From the NCBI RefSeq assembly GCF_020697055.1, contig NZ_JAJFBP010000018.1, positions 42,730 through 106,729 on the forward strand: 64,000 nucleotides of DNA. Reading direction: 5' to 3'. The notes under the pieces are model-generated. The model did not search any database, was not told the DNA's origin, and worked only from the letters and a program-made list of their open reading frames with translations. Made by a program: the position numbers and the translations under genes. Position 1 is the first letter of the stretch. Each line of letters opens with the position of its first letter. Source of the DNA: Panacagrimonas sp. GTDB lineage: Bacteria > Pseudomonadota > Gammaproteobacteria > Nevskiales > Nevskiaceae. Positions 1 to 8,822 of the stretch are shown piece by piece.

Positions 1-372
1 GTGGCCTACATCACCGGTGAAGAAGCCAGCGGCGCCATCGGTGTCGGCCTGCGCTACGGGCGCGGAAACCTGATCTACCCCGACGGCGGCAACATGCCGG
101 TGTTCTGGCAGGGTCCGTCGATCGGCTGGGACTTCGGCGGCAACGCGTCGAAGGTCTTCACGCTGGTCTACAAGCTGCAGAACACCCACGACCTGTTCCA
201 GCGCTATCCGGGCGTCGATGGCAGCCTGTATTTCGTCGCCGGAGTGGGCGTGAACTACCAGCGCAACGGCCCGATCACGCTGGCGCCGATCCGTACCGGC
301 GTGGGCCTGCGCGCCGGTGCCAGCGTCGGCTACCTGCACTACACGATCAAGGAGTCGTGGATCCCGTTCTGA
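1..372 (+). CDS. DUF1134/EipA-like envelope protein, C-terminal part
   Basis: The frame is open to the left edge, so only the last 123 residues are visible and the true start lies outside the window. The visible part is rich in Gly, Tyr and aromatic beta-strand-like segments (GVGLRYGRGNLIYP, GAGVGVNYQR) and ends in KESWIPF. This resembles the end of DUF1134 proteins, whose alphaproteobacterial member EipA is a secreted periplasmic beta-barrel protein needed for envelope integrity. The assignment rests on remembered family resemblance. A clear terminator follows. Confidence 0.6.
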   Translation: MAYITGEEASGAIGVGLRYGRGNLIYPDGGNMPVFWQGPSIGWDFGGNASKVFTLVYKLQNTHDLFQRYPGVDGSLYFVAGVGVNYQRNGPITLAPIRTGVGLRAGASVGYLHYTIKESWIPF

Positions 373-395
373 GGATCCATCGCCCCGCGCAATGA

Positions 396-425
396 AAGAG
401 GCCCGCCGAAGCGGGCCTCTTTTTG
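396..425 (+). terminator. Rho-independent terminator after the DUF1134-like gene
   Basis: An inverted repeat AAGAGGCCCGC / GCGGGCCTCTT with a CGAA tetraloop is followed by a run of T. It lies 25 bases after the stop codon of the plus-strand gene and just before the convergent transporter gene ends, so it may serve both strands. Confidence 0.85.
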
Positions 426-445
426 GGGATCGACCAGCGCAACGA

Positions 446-1984
446 TCAGAACTTCATCGCCACGCGGAAGAACATGTTGGCATCGGAGTCGTGCAGCGTG
501 TCCTTGTCGATCTTCTTCTCCTGGATCGATTCGGCGTATGAGACCGAGGCGTCGAACGGGCCCCTGCTGAAGGTCAGCGAGGCACCGCCGTCCACCAGCG
601 TCTTCCTCTCATCGTCGCCGCTCACGTCGTTCTCGAACTTGGCGTAGCCGTACTCGACGAACAGCCGCGGCGTCACGGCGAATCCGAACAGACCCTGGCT
701 GTCGGTCTCCCACTGCAGGCGCGCCAGGCCACCCGAATCGCCCGACGCGACGCCGGGGAGATACGACTCGATGTTGCCGATGCCGCCCATGACCCACTGC
801 TGCTGCTCGGGCAGCGTGTCGTCGGTGATCTGCGCGATCATCGCCAGCCGGATCGTGGCGTACTCGCCGAAGCGCACGCTCGCACCGAGCGTGGGACGGA
901 ACAGCAGGTAGCCCAGATCGGCGCGCACGCGCAACTGATCGATCTTGTTGTCACCCAGACCCGAACGCACCATCACGCCCGCGCTCAGTTCGGTCGGCAG
1001 ATCCATTGGCCTGAAGACGCGCGAGTACTGCGTAGCGGCTTCGACCGAGCCGTATTCCTGCTGCTGGATGTCCTCCTCGCTCGAGGCCTCTTCGAGGATC
1101 TTGCGCGTGTAGTCGACCTTGGCCGACACGCCCCAGCGGCTGTAGAAGCTCGAGTGCAGCAGGCCGGTCCAGCCAAGCTCCACTTCGCCGATGTTGCCGG
1201 TGAGCTTCACCGGATCCGGCAGATTCAGCGCGTCCACTTCCACCTGGTAACCGGTGAAACGACCCTGCAGCGCCAGCAGGCCCCACGGCGTGACCCGGCC
1301 CCAGGCCGCCGAAAAATCACCGTAGCCGCGGGCGCCGTCGTCGTGGTCGAGACCTTCGAGACCGTAGCGGCCCGTGAAGCGCACCTCGTCACCGGTGGTG
1401 AACGAGTGCTTGGCGAACCAGTCGGCGAAATGGCGTCCGACGAACCGGTTGCCGGGATTGCCCACGCCCAGGCCCACGGCGGTGCGTTCGGGGCCGGTGT
1501 CGGTGGGCTCGATGCGCAGAATCGATCCGTCGCCATCGGGAATCAGTGTCGGCGTCGCGGCCTGACCTGCGCGATCCGCGTGCAGTGACGCGAAGGTGCG
1601 ACCTGGTTCGAGTTTCTCGTCCGTGAGCGGATCGGCGCCCTCGAGCTGGTCGAAATAGGCCCGATAGCGTTCCGGCGCCTCGACCTTGGTGATCTTGCCC
1701 AGCGTGACCCCGATGTAGAGATCCGGCGCGGCCAGCGCGTAGGCCAGGCGAACCGAGGGGTACCCGGCTAGGTAGTAGGCCGCCTGGACGCGGCGGACGA
1801 CGTCGGAGAGGTTCTCGGCGCCTGTGATGGCACCTTCGAGCGCCTCCTTGGAGACGACCTCGGGTCCGATGACGTGGACCTGGTTCTCCTGAAACGCGGC
1901 GCTGACATAGGCGCTGCCCTGGCCCCGGATGGTCTCCGCGGATCCGAGCTCGGGGGTGCTCGGTGCTGGCAATGCGATCGGCAT
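446..1984 (-). CDS. ShlB/FhaC/HecB-type outer-membrane transporter (two-partner secretion)
   Basis: This 512-residue protein has a POTRA-like N-terminal part (about residues 30-110) followed by many amphipathic beta-strands and a C-terminal phenylalanine (VAMKF), the usual layout of Omp85/TpsB transporters that export a partner protein across the outer membrane. It lies 136 bp downstream of the glycine-rich repeat protein on the same strand, which suggests that protein is its cargo. The start at 1984 has GATAGAGAG just before it. No signal peptide is visible at this N-terminus, and the same frame upstream encodes only hydrophilic residues, which is odd for a barrel protein. BamA/TamA-like alternatives are less likely. 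Confidence 0.72.
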   Translation of the reverse strand: MPIALPAPSTPELGSAETIRGQGSAYVSAAFQENQVHVIGPEVVSKEALEGAITGAENLSDVVRRVQAAYYLAGYPSVRLAYALAAPDLYIGVTLGKITKVEAPERYRAYFDQLEGADPLTDEKLEPGRTFASLHADRAGQAATPTLIPDGDGSILRIEPTDTGPERTAVGLGVGNPGNRFVGRHFADWFAKHSFTTGDEVRFTGRYGLEGLDHDDGARGYGDFSAAWGRVTPWGLLALQGRFTGYQVEVDALNLPDPVKLTGNIGEVELGWTGLLHSSFYSRWGVSAKVDYTRKILEEASSEEDIQQQEYGSVEAATQYSRVFRPMDLPTELSAGVMVRSGLGDNKIDQLRVRADLGYLLFRPTLGASVRFGEYATIRLAMIAQITDDTLPEQQQWVMGGIGNIESYLPGVASGDSGGLARLQWETDSQGLFGFAVTPRLFVEYGYAKFENDVSGDDERKTLVDGGASLTFSRGPFDASVSYAESIQEKKIDKDTLHDSDANMFFRVAMKF

Positions 1985-2040
1985 CTCTCTATCCCACCTG
2001 ATGAAGTCAGAATTGTTTTTCGTTATCGGTGCGCGGTCCG

Positions 2041-2066
2041 CGGAGCATCGTTGGTTCGATGCTCCG
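2041..2066. other. Intercistronic perfect hairpin
   Basis: CGGAGCATCG and CGATGCTCCG form a perfect 10-bp stem with a 6-base loop between the repeat-protein gene and the transporter gene. No T-run follows on either strand, so it looks like an mRNA-stabilising or partial-attenuation hairpin that could lower transporter expression relative to its cargo. Confidence 0.6.
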
Positions 2067-2120
2067 TCGGCCGCGCCCCGTGTGTTCTACGCGTTTACGC
2101 CATCGTTCGGGTGCCTCGGC

Positions 2121-3935
2121 TCACTTCTTCAGCGCGACGGTGGTCTCCTTGCGGCACGGCACGCGAACCTTGACCGGCTGGCCCTGGGCGTTGCGCTCGA
2201 TCATCACGCACATGCCCTGGCTCGCGCCGCCCTCGCCCGCCTTGGCGGGCGCGTCATTCTCGCCCGGGTTGCCGGGGTTATCGCCACCGTTGCCACCACC
2301 GCCGTTGCCGCCGCCGCCATTGAGGAGGCCGACACCCGCGCCGCCGCTGGTGCCGCTCGGGGCGTTGCTGCCCTTGCCCGAATTCAGCACGCCGCCGCCG
2401 ATCACGCCGCCGTTGCCCGAACCGCCGCCGTTGAGCACGCCACCGCCGACCGTCCCGCCGTTACCGGAGTCGGCCCCGTTGAGTACGCCCGCGCCCACGG
2501 TGCCGCCGTTGCCCGAGGTGTTGCCGTTGAGCACGCCGGCGCCGATGGTGTTGCTGTTGCCCGAATTGTTGCCATTGAGAACGCCCGCGCCCGCCAGGCC
2601 GCCGTTGCCGGCGTTGTTCGCGCTGAGCAGCGCCACGCCGGTCAGCTCGCCGTTGCCGGTGTTGGACCCGTTGAGAACGCCGATGCCAGCGCCGTCGCTC
2701 GAGTTGCCCGAGTTGCTGCCGTTGAGCACGCCGGCGCCGGCGACGGTGCCGTTGCCCGCATTCGAACCGCTAAGGACGCCCGCACCGGCGAAGCCGCCGT
2801 TGCCGGTGTTCGAGCCGTTCAACGCGCCCACGCCGATGCCCTGCGCCGAATTACCCGAGTTGGCGCCGTTGAGGACGCCCACACCGGCCAGGCCGGTCGC
2901 GCTCGAGTTGCCCGCGTCATTGCCCGACAGCAGCGCGACACCGATCGGGCCATTGCCGGCGCCGGCGCCGCACAGCACGCACACACCCGCCAGCGAACCG
3001 GTGCCGCTGTTGTCGCCCGCCAGCACACCCACGCCGACCGCACCGCCGGTGCCCGCCTTGTCGCCCGTCAGGGCGCCGACATTGGCGAGCGGGTTGCTGC
3101 TGTTCACCGTGTACGTGGAACCTCCGCCGACGACGATGCCGCTGTTGTCGATCACCGGCAGCAGACCCGTGACCTGCGCGGTCGGCTGGGTGGCGAAGCG
3201 CGCCGCGCTGCCGATCTGCCCGGTCAGCCCCGGGAGCGTCGCGACCTGGGTGCCCCCGGCGCTGATCGCCAACGGCTGGCCTTCGTTGAGCAGGCTGATG
3301 CCGAGCTGTCCGCCCTGTCCGCTGTTGGTGCCCGACAGCGCGCCGACACCGATCTCGGAGCCGTTGCCGCTGCCGCTGCCATTGAGGATGCCGACGCCGA
3401 TCGGCCCGTTGCCGGCGTTGTCGCCCGACAGCGCGCCCAGACCCAGCAGCGTGGTCGTGTTGCCGGTGTTGTTGCCGTTGAGCACGCCGATGCCGGCGAC
3501 GCCGCCGTTGCCGGTGTTGCTGCTCGAGATCAGCGCGATCGCGGCCAGGCCGTTCGGCGAAACGTTCGCCGAGCCGTCGCCGTCGAACAGGCCGATGTCG
3601 AGGAAACCGTTGTTGCCGTCCAGACCCAGCAGCGGGGTGCCGACGTTGTCGAGCTGGTCGCCGATGACGGCGACGCCACCGAGTTCGAGCACGTTCGCGA
3701 TGCGGGTGCCGTTGAGCGCTTCCTGCAGCACGGTGGCGCCGAGCGGGCCATCCATCGCCGTGCCGCCGATACCCGGCAGATTGCTGGTGATGCCGCCGAC
3801 GAGATCACCCAACGGGCTCAGGGCCTGCCCGAGCCCTGCCAGGCCCCCGGTTCCGGCGGTCTGCGCGCAGATGGCGAATGGGGAGAGCAGGAACAACGAA
3901 CCCGCGATGCGGGCCGCGAACGATGTGCGGTACAT
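2121..3935 (-). CDS. Secreted glycine-rich 16-residue-repeat protein, probable cargo of the adjacent transporter
   Basis: The chosen start (3935) gives 604 residues beginning MYRTSFAARIAGSLFLL with a signal peptide cleaved near CAQT, and has GGGAG upstream; a longer frame to 4220 has no support. Most of the protein consists of about 20 copies of a 16-residue unit near G-x-G-V-L-N-G-x-N-S-G-N-G-G-x-x, split into a short and a long block by a linker. The C-terminus has a Gly/Asn tract and then a basic tail with two cysteines (GMCVMIERN, VPCRKE). I do not recognise a named family. The repeats suggest a beta-solenoid or a surface fibre. No haemagglutinin-type TPS domain is visible, so the link to the transporter rests on position. 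Confidence 0.75.
   Translation of the reverse strand: MYRTSFAARIAGSLFLLSPFAICAQTAGTGGLAGLGQALSPLGDLVGGITSNLPGIGGTAMDGPLGATVLQEALNGTRIANVLELGGVAVIGDQLDNVGTPLLGLDGNNGFLDIGLFDGDGSANVSPNGLAAIALISSSNTGNGGVAGIGVLNGNNTGNTTTLLGLGALSGDNAGNGPIGVGILNGSGSGNGSEIGVGALSGTNSGQGGQLGISLLNEGQPLAISAGGTQVATLPGLTGQIGSAARFATQPTAQVTGLLPVIDNSGIVVGGGSTYTVNSSNPLANVGALTGDKAGTGGAVGVGVLAGDNSGTGSLAGVCVLCGAGAGNGPIGVALLSGNDAGNSSATGLAGVGVLNGANSGNSAQGIGVGALNGSNTGNGGFAGAGVLSGSNAGNGTVAGAGVLNGSNSGNSSDGAGIGVLNGSNTGNGELTGVALLSANNAGNGGLAGAGVLNGNNSGNSNTIGAGVLNGNTSGNGGTVGAGVLNGADSGNGGTVGGGVLNGGGSGNGGVIGGGVLNSGKGSNAPSGTSGGAGVGLLNGGGGNGGGGNGGDNPGNPGENDAPAKAGEGGASQGMCVMIERNAQGQPVKVRVPCRKETTVALKK
2356..3525 (-). repeat. Degenerate 48-bp coding repeats (16-residue protein units)
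   Basis: About 20 in-frame units encode variants of GAGVLNGxNSGNGGxx. The block at roughly 3310-3525 has about four units, and the block at roughly 2356-3080 has about sixteen. The linker between them contains Ser, Thr and Ala rather than the repeat pattern. Copies differ at many third positions, so the array is old rather than freshly expanded. Confidence 0.8.
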
Positions 3936-4356
3936 GACGAAGACTCCCAAGTGATGAAACGAGCGACGATCGAAAGAGCCCACGTGCGTCACGCGAGCTC
4001 CCCGCTCGCGGTACGACGGTTGCGGCGAAACGGACCTGACTCCCGACCTCAGCAGACGGCATATGTCGATGCCGGGTCTCGTGTCGGAATGCCGGCCCTT
4101 GCTCCGGCGTGCAACCGTATTGGCTTCTCTTTTCGGTTGTTCACGGTACCAAACGTTAAAGAAATGAAAATGTTTCCCTGACGATCGGCTGTGCTTTCGA
4201 TCACGCAGAACTTGACTCATTTGCTGCGGTCTGAATCAGCGGTCGGGAATGCGGGTTCGCAGTGTCTGCGGTCTTGTGATCTGCAAGCCCGGACTCAATT
4301 TCAGTTTCAGGATGGCAGCGCTTACCATCCCTCGATTCATATCCATGGAGGTTGCA
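3936..4356. other. Divergent intergenic region between the repeat-protein gene and yccA
   Basis: This 421-bp spacer has no convincing ORF. It holds the ribosome-binding sites of both flanking genes and an AT-richer stretch around 4115-4185 that probably contains promoters. I cannot assign clear -35/-10 pairs in it. Confidence 0.6.
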
Positions 4357-5064
4357 ATGAATCAGCGTCCTTATCCCGCAGCCGTGGTCGGCGGCCGTAC
4401 GTTCGAGCATGGCGCCGGCGAGGCCAGCGGCAAGGTGCTGCGCCAGACGTACATGCTGCTATCGGCGACCCTGCTGTTCAGCGCGCTGCTGGCGGGCGTG
4501 TCGATGGCGCTCCATGTGCCCTACGGCATCAGCCTGGTCTGCTCGTTGGTGGCGCTCGGCCTGCTGTGGTTCGTGGTACCCCGCACCGCCAACTCCGAGG
4601 CCGGCATCTGGGTCGTGTTCGCGGTGACCGGCCTGTTGGGCTTCGGCCTGGGCCCCATCATCAACGCCTACGTCGGACGCTTCGCCAACGGCGGTCAGCT
4701 GGTGATGATGGCGCTGGGCCTGACCGGTGCGACCTTCATCGGCCTGTCGGCCTATGCGATCAAGACGCGGCGCGACTTCAGCTTCATGCGCAGCTTCCTG
4801 GTCGGGGGTGTGCTGCTGGCGTTCGTGCTGAGCATCGGCCTGCTCGTGGCCTCGATGTTCGGCTTCTACTACCAGCCGCTGGCGCTGGGCATCTCGGCGA
4901 TGTTCGCGCTGCTGATGGTCGGCATGATCCTGTGGCAGACCAGCGACATCATCAACGGTGGCGAGACCAACTACGTGCTGGCGACCATCGGCCTGTACGT
5001 GTCGATCTACAACCTCTTCACCAGCCTGCTGCACCTGCTCGGATTCGCCGCCGGCGACGACTGA
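4357..5064 (+). CDS. yccA: YccA, Bax inhibitor-1 family membrane protein
   Basis: This 235-residue polytopic protein has about seven membrane segments and family motifs such as KVLRQTYMLLSATL near residue 26, FGLGPIINAY, and HGG-like INGGETNYVLATIGLYVSIYN near the end. It matches E. coli YccA in order and spacing. YccA binds and modulates the FtsH protease that degrades jammed SecY, acting in the inner membrane. The start at 4357 is chosen because GGAGG stands 5 bases upstream; the upstream ATG at 4249 has no such site and would add a non-membrane leader. Confidence 0.9.
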   Translation: MNQRPYPAAVVGGRTFEHGAGEASGKVLRQTYMLLSATLLFSALLAGVSMALHVPYGISLVCSLVALGLLWFVVPRTANSEAGIWVVFAVTGLLGFGLGPIINAYVGRFANGGQLVMMALGLTGATFIGLSAYAIKTRRDFSFMRSFLVGGVLLAFVLSIGLLVASMFGFYYQPLALGISAMFALLMVGMILWQTSDIINGGETNYVLATIGLYVSIYNLFTSLLHLLGFAAGDD

Positions 5065-5075
5065 GCCGGGGATTT

Positions 5076-5100
5076 CAGGACGTGCCGGTGGCACGTCCTG
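5076..5100. other. Perfect 11-bp hairpin downstream of yccA
   Basis: CAGGACGTGCC and GGCACGTCCTG flank a 3-base loop directly after the yccA stop. There is no T-run, so on its own it is not a standard terminator. It may protect the yccA mRNA 3' end or belong to a dispersed repeat family. Confidence 0.55.
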
Positions 5101-5183
5101 CACGGCGAAGGCTCGGGGCTGGGGCCCCGACCCCGCGAAACGCCGGGGCTCGCAGGGCGCAGACGCCCGTCAATCTCATCGAG

Positions 5184-5213
5184 AAGGCCCCGTTCACGCG
5201 GGGCCTTTTCTTT
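5184..5213 (+). terminator. Rho-independent terminator after yccA
   Basis: AAGGCCCCG / CGGGGCCTT with a 6-base loop is followed by TTTTCTTT. The next gene's ribosome-binding site (GGAGA) begins only about 8 bases later, so the following DUF486 gene is either read through this terminator or has a leader that starts inside it. Confidence 0.85.
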
Positions 5214-5232
5214 GCCCAACGGAGAACCGCCG

Positions 5233-5580
5233 ATGAACTGGAGCGTGGTGGCGCAGACTTCGGGTCTGCTGATCCTGTCCAACGTGTTCATGACACTGGC
5301 GTGGTACGCGCATCTGCGCGACCTGCGCGACAAGCCCTGGATCATCGCGGCGCTGATCAGCTGGGGCATCGCCCTGTTCGAATACCTGCTGCAGGTGCCG
5401 GCCAACCGCATCGGCTACGGCACGATGAGCCTGCCGCAGCTCAAGATACTGCAGGAGGTCATCACGCTTTCCGTGTTCGTACCGTTCGTGCTGATCTACA
5501 TGAAGCAACCGATCAAGCTCGATTACCTGTACGCGGCTCTGTGCATGGTCGGCGCGGTGTATTTCGTGTTTCGCAATTGA
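5233..5580 (+). CDS. DUF486 / DMT-superfamily small membrane protein
   Basis: This 115-residue protein has four membrane segments and the DUF486 pattern (SNVFMTLAWYAHL, then VPANRIGYG, LKILQEVITL and AVYFVFRN at the end). DUF486 proteins belong to the drug/metabolite transporter clan, but their substrate is unknown. The start at 5233 is preceded by GGAGA at 5221. A longer frame to 5212 would run through the terminator and is rejected. Confidence 0.85.
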   Translation: MNWSVVAQTSGLLILSNVFMTLAWYAHLRDLRDKPWIIAALISWGIALFEYLLQVPANRIGYGTMSLPQLKILQEVITLSVFVPFVLIYMKQPIKLDYLYAALCMVGAVYFVFRN

Positions 5581-5664
5581 GCGAGGGACGATTTTCCCAG
5601 CCTCGCGATGAGGCCCGCACGCTAGCCTAGCGGCCTTTCGCACCTCAGCCCGGGATCCGATTCG

Positions 5665-7149
5665 ATGAAGTTCGACGACTACGTGCGGCACGACGCCATG
5701 GGGCTTGCCGATCTGGTCGCCCGCAACGAAGTGTCCGCTGCCGAACTGCTCGACGCCGCGATCGCACGGGCCGATGCGGTCAATCCGGCGATCAACGCGA
5801 TCGTGCGGCGACTCGATGGCCGCGCGCGCGATCGCATCGGGGCCGAGGATCTCGCGGGCCCGTTCGCCGGCGTGCCGTTCCTGATCAAGGATCTGACCGC
5901 CGAATTCGGCGGCGAGCCGATCAGCAGCGGCAGCCGCTTCCTGGCCGACTACGTGCCGGCCCACGACTCGGAACTGGTGCGCCGCTACAAGGCGGCGGGA
6001 CTGGTGATCTTCGGCAAGACCAACACGCCGGAATTCGGGCTCACACCGTTCACCGAATCGCGGCTGTTCGGTCCGGCGCGCAACCCCTGGAACCCGCAGC
6101 GCACGCCCGGAGGATCCAGCGGCGGCGCCGGCGCGGCGGTCGCGGCGGGCATCGTGCCCATGGCCAACGGCGGCGACGGCGGGGGGTCGATCCGCATCCC
6201 GGCCTCGTGCAACGGCCTGGTCGGACTCAAGCCCTCGCGCGGCCTGGTCCCGTTCGGGCCCAACGCCGGAGAAAGCTGGTGGGGCTTCACCGCTGAGCAT
6301 GTGATCACGCGCAGCGTGCGCGATTCGGCCGCGGCGCTCGACGCGACCGCCGGACCCGACGCCGGCTGTCCGTACTTCACGACGCCGGACGCCAGCTACC
6401 TGTCCGCGATCGCCGAGCCGCCGCGACGACTGCGCATCGCGTTCACCGCCAGGCCGCTGGCCGGTCGATCGATGGACCCCGAGTGCGGCGAAGGCCTGGC
6501 GCGCACCGTGCGCCTGCTGCAGGACCTGGGCCACGAGCTGATCGAATCCGCTCCGCCGGTGTCGCGCGAGGAATTCACGCACGCGTTCACGACGATGCTG
6601 TGCGGCGAGACCGCCGCCACGCTCTCGGGCGCGGCGCGCGACCTGAAGCGTCCTTTCGATCGCGATCTGGTGGAACCCGCGACGCTGGCGCTCGCGCGCA
6701 TCGGCCGCGCCGTGACCGCCGAGGAGGCCGCGCTCGCACGCCAGTATTTCGGACGCCTGACGCGCCGCATCGGCCACTGGTTCGCGGACTACGACGTGCT
6801 GTTGACGCCCACGCTAGGGCGGCCGCCGTTCCCGATCGGCACGCTGCAGCCCGATGGCTTCGAACGCGCGCAGCTGGCGCTGATCAACCGCCTGCCGATC
6901 GCGGGCCTGATCAAGTCGGGGCCGATGCTGATGAAGTTCGCGGAGAAGACGTTCGACTGGATTCCCAACACGCCGGTGTTCAACGCCACCGGCCAGCCGT
7001 CGATCTCGCTGCCGCTGCACATGAGCCGCGATGGGCTACCGGTCGGCATGATGTTCACCGCGCCGCTGGCGCAGGATGCGCGACTGCTGCAGCTGGCCGC
7101 GCAGCTCGAACAGGCGCAGCCGTGGTTCGATCGCAGGCCGGATTTGTAG
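5665..7149 (+). CDS. Amidase-signature family hydrolase
   Basis: This 494-residue enzyme carries the Ser-cisSer-Lys triad: Lys75 in [10 protein letters not shown], Ser151 in TPGGSSGG and Ser175 in [11 protein letters not shown], with the 24-residue spacing expected for fatty-acid amide hydrolase-like enzymes. It should hydrolyse a carboxamide or linear/cyclic amide. The closest remembered relatives are annotated as 6-aminohexanoate-cyclic-dimer hydrolase-like amidases, but the natural substrate is not deducible. No GatB or GatC gene is nearby, so it is not the tRNA amidotransferase GatA. It stands alone between a DUF486 gene and a convergent acyl-CoA synthetase gene. Confidence 0.88.
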   Translation: MKFDDYVRHDAMGLADLVARNEVSAAELLDAAIARADAVNPAINAIVRRLDGRARDRIGAEDLAGPFAGVPFLIKDLTAEFGGEPISSGSRFLADYVPAHDSELVRRYKAAGLVIFGKTNTPEFGLTPFTESRLFGPARNPWNPQRTPGGSSGGAGAAVAAGIVPMANGGDGGGSIRIPASCNGLVGLKPSRGLVPFGPNAGESWWGFTAEHVITRSVRDSAAALDATAGPDAGCPYFTTPDASYLSAIAEPPRRLRIAFTARPLAGRSMDPECGEGLARTVRLLQDLGHELIESAPPVSREEFTHAFTTMLCGETAATLSGAARDLKRPFDRDLVEPATLALARIGRAVTAEEAALARQYFGRLTRRIGHWFADYDVLLTPTLGRPPFPIGTLQPDGFERAQLALINRLPIAGLIKSGPMLMKFAEKTFDWIPNTPVFNATGQPSISLPLHMSRDGLPVGMMFTAPLAQDARLLQLAAQLEQAQPWFDRRPDL

Positions 7150-7160
7150 AAGTCGCAACC

Positions 7161-7207
7161 GTAGCCCGGGCGCAGCCCGGGGACTATCGAAAGAATCCCC
7201 GGGCTAC
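7161..7207. repeat. GTAGCCCGGG-type inverted repeat between convergent genes
   Basis: GTAGCCCGGG at 7161 and AGCCCGGGGA at 7174 face TCCCCGGGCTAC ending at 7207, giving a long stem in the gap between the amidase and the synthetase. Elements starting GTAGCCCGGG are common intergenic repeats in Lysobacterales genomes. It may end transcription from both sides. Confidence 0.7.
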
Positions 7208-7215
7208 GGGGGCCG

Positions 7216-8787
7216 CTATTGCGCCGCGATGTTCGCGCGGCTGCCGCGCAGCACGAATTTCTGGATCTTGCCCGTCGCGGTCTTGGGCAGTTCCTTCACG
7301 AAGTGGAACGCGGTCGGCACCTTGAAGCCCGCGAGGTTTTCCTTGGCGAAGGCCTTGAGCTCCTCCGCGGTCGCGGTCTTGCCCGCGTGGAGCACGACGA
7401 ACGCGTTGGGCGATTCGCCCCACTTCTCGTGCGGCATGCCCACCACCGCGACCTCGAGCACCGACGGATGACGCAGCAGCGCGCCTTCGACCTCGATCGA
7501 CGAGATGTTCTCGCCGCCCGAAATGATCACGTCCTTGAACCGATCACGGATCTCGATGTAGCCGTCCGGGTGCACGACCGCCGCGTCGCCGGAATGGAAC
7601 CAGCCGCCGGCGAAGGCCTTGGCGGAAGCTTCCGGATCGTTGTAGTAGCCCTTCATCACGACGTTCCCGCGCGCGACGATCTCGCCCAGCGTGTTGCCGT
7701 CGTGCGGCACCGGCACCATGTTGTCGTCGACCACGTCGAGTTCGCCCGAGGTGATCAGCTCGACGCCCTGGCGCGATTTGATCTTCGCGCGCTCGCCGGC
7801 CGACAGCTTGCCGTGCGCCGGCAGCGGCTCGCAGATCGAGATGAACGGCGCGGTCTCGGTCAGGCCGTAGACCTGCGTGATCTCCCAGCCGAGTTCGCCT
7901 TCCATGCGCTCGATGGTGGCGGCCGCCGGCGGCGCACCGGCGGTGAACACCTTGACGCCCTTGCGCACGGCCCTGCGCTGCTCCTCGGGTCCATTGGCGA
8001 TCGAGATCAGCACCGTCGGCGCCGCGCACAGGTGCGACACCGACTCGCGGTTGATCGTGTCGTAGATCGCGGTCGGATCGATCTTGGGCAGGCAGACGTG
8101 CGTGGCACCAGCCGCCGTCACCGTCCAGGTGAAGGTCCAGCCGTTGGCATGGAACATCGGCAGCGTCCAGAGATAACGATCCGCCGGCGTCATGTTCCAG
8201 TGCACCAGCGTGCCGACCGAATTCGCCCACGCGTTGCGGTGCGTGATCATCACGCCCTTGGGGCGCGAGGTCGTGCCGCTGGTGTAGTTGATGGTGAGTA
8301 GGTCGAGTTCCGCGACCTCGGGGCGTTCGAACTTGGGCGAGGCCGCGGCCACCAGATCCTCGTACGCGAGCCAGCCTTCCTTGCTGCCGCCCAGGCCGAC
8401 GAAGTGCTCGACCGTGGTCATCTTCGACCGCACGCTGTCGACCAGCCCGAAGTAGTCCGGGTGCACGCACAGCACCTTGGAACCGCTGTGGTTGGCCAGG
8501 TAGATGAAGTCGTCCGCAGTCAGGCGGTAGTTCATCGGCACGAGCACGGCGCCCATCTGCGGCACCGCGTAGTACTGCTCGAGATGCGCGTGGGTGTTCG
8601 GGGCGATGGTGCCCACGCGATCGCCCTTCTTCACGCCGAGCTTGGCCAGCGCGTTCGACCAGCGGTCGCAGCGCTCGCCGAACTGCGAATAGGTCCAGCG
8701 CTGGCTGCCGTCGACCACGGCCTCGCGGTCCGGATGCAGCTTGCGCGCGCGCCGGAAGAAATCCAGCGGGCTCAGTGGCGTTTCCAT
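7216..8787 (-). CDS. Acyl-CoA synthetase (AMP-forming)
   Basis: This 523-residue ANL-superfamily enzyme activates a carboxylic acid as acyl-AMP and then forms the CoA thioester. Visible motifs are the phosphate loop YTSGTTSRPKG (168-178), MFHANGW, YGLTETAP, GWFHSGD, the hinge RDRFKDVIISGGENIS and the catalytic C-terminal Lys507 in PKTATGKIQK. An AGGAG site precedes the ATG. It lies downstream of a longer paralogue with a DNA-binding domain, with which it shares most motifs, so the pair probably arose by tandem duplication. Medium- or long-chain fatty acids are plausible substrates, but sequence alone does not show which. Confidence 0.92.
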   Translation of the reverse strand: METPLSPLDFFRRARKLHPDREAVVDGSQRWTYSQFGERCDRWSNALAKLGVKKGDRVGTIAPNTHAHLEQYYAVPQMGAVLVPMNYRLTADDFIYLANHSGSKVLCVHPDYFGLVDSVRSKMTTVEHFVGLGGSKEGWLAYEDLVAAASPKFERPEVAELDLLTINYTSGTTSRPKGVMITHRNAWANSVGTLVHWNMTPADRYLWTLPMFHANGWTFTWTVTAAGATHVCLPKIDPTAIYDTINRESVSHLCAAPTVLISIANGPEEQRRAVRKGVKVFTAGAPPAAATIERMEGELGWEITQVYGLTETAPFISICEPLPAHGKLSAGERAKIKSRQGVELITSGELDVVDDNMVPVPHDGNTLGEIVARGNVVMKGYYNDPEASAKAFAGGWFHSGDAAVVHPDGYIEIRDRFKDVIISGGENISSIEVEGALLRHPSVLEVAVVGMPHEKWGESPNAFVVLHAGKTATAEELKAFAKENLAGFKVPTAFHFVKELPKTATGKIQKFVLRGSRANIAAQ

Positions 8788-8822
8788 CGACTCGTCTCCT
8801 CTCTCTAGCCCAACTTTGGTTG

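Noticed and set aside
2356-3525. CRISPR-like or tandem DNA repeats
   Set aside because: The spacing is a constant 48 bases with no unique spacers, and the variation falls mostly at third codon positions, so these are protein-coding repeats.
1929-4181. Long plus-strand ORFs (750 and 641 aa) over the repeat-protein gene
   Set aside because: They are antisense shadows of the GC-rich coding repeats, show Ala/Arg/Val- or Pro/Leu-rich low-complexity sequence, and lack ribosome sites or family motifs. The minus-strand frame has a signal peptide and a regular 16-residue period.
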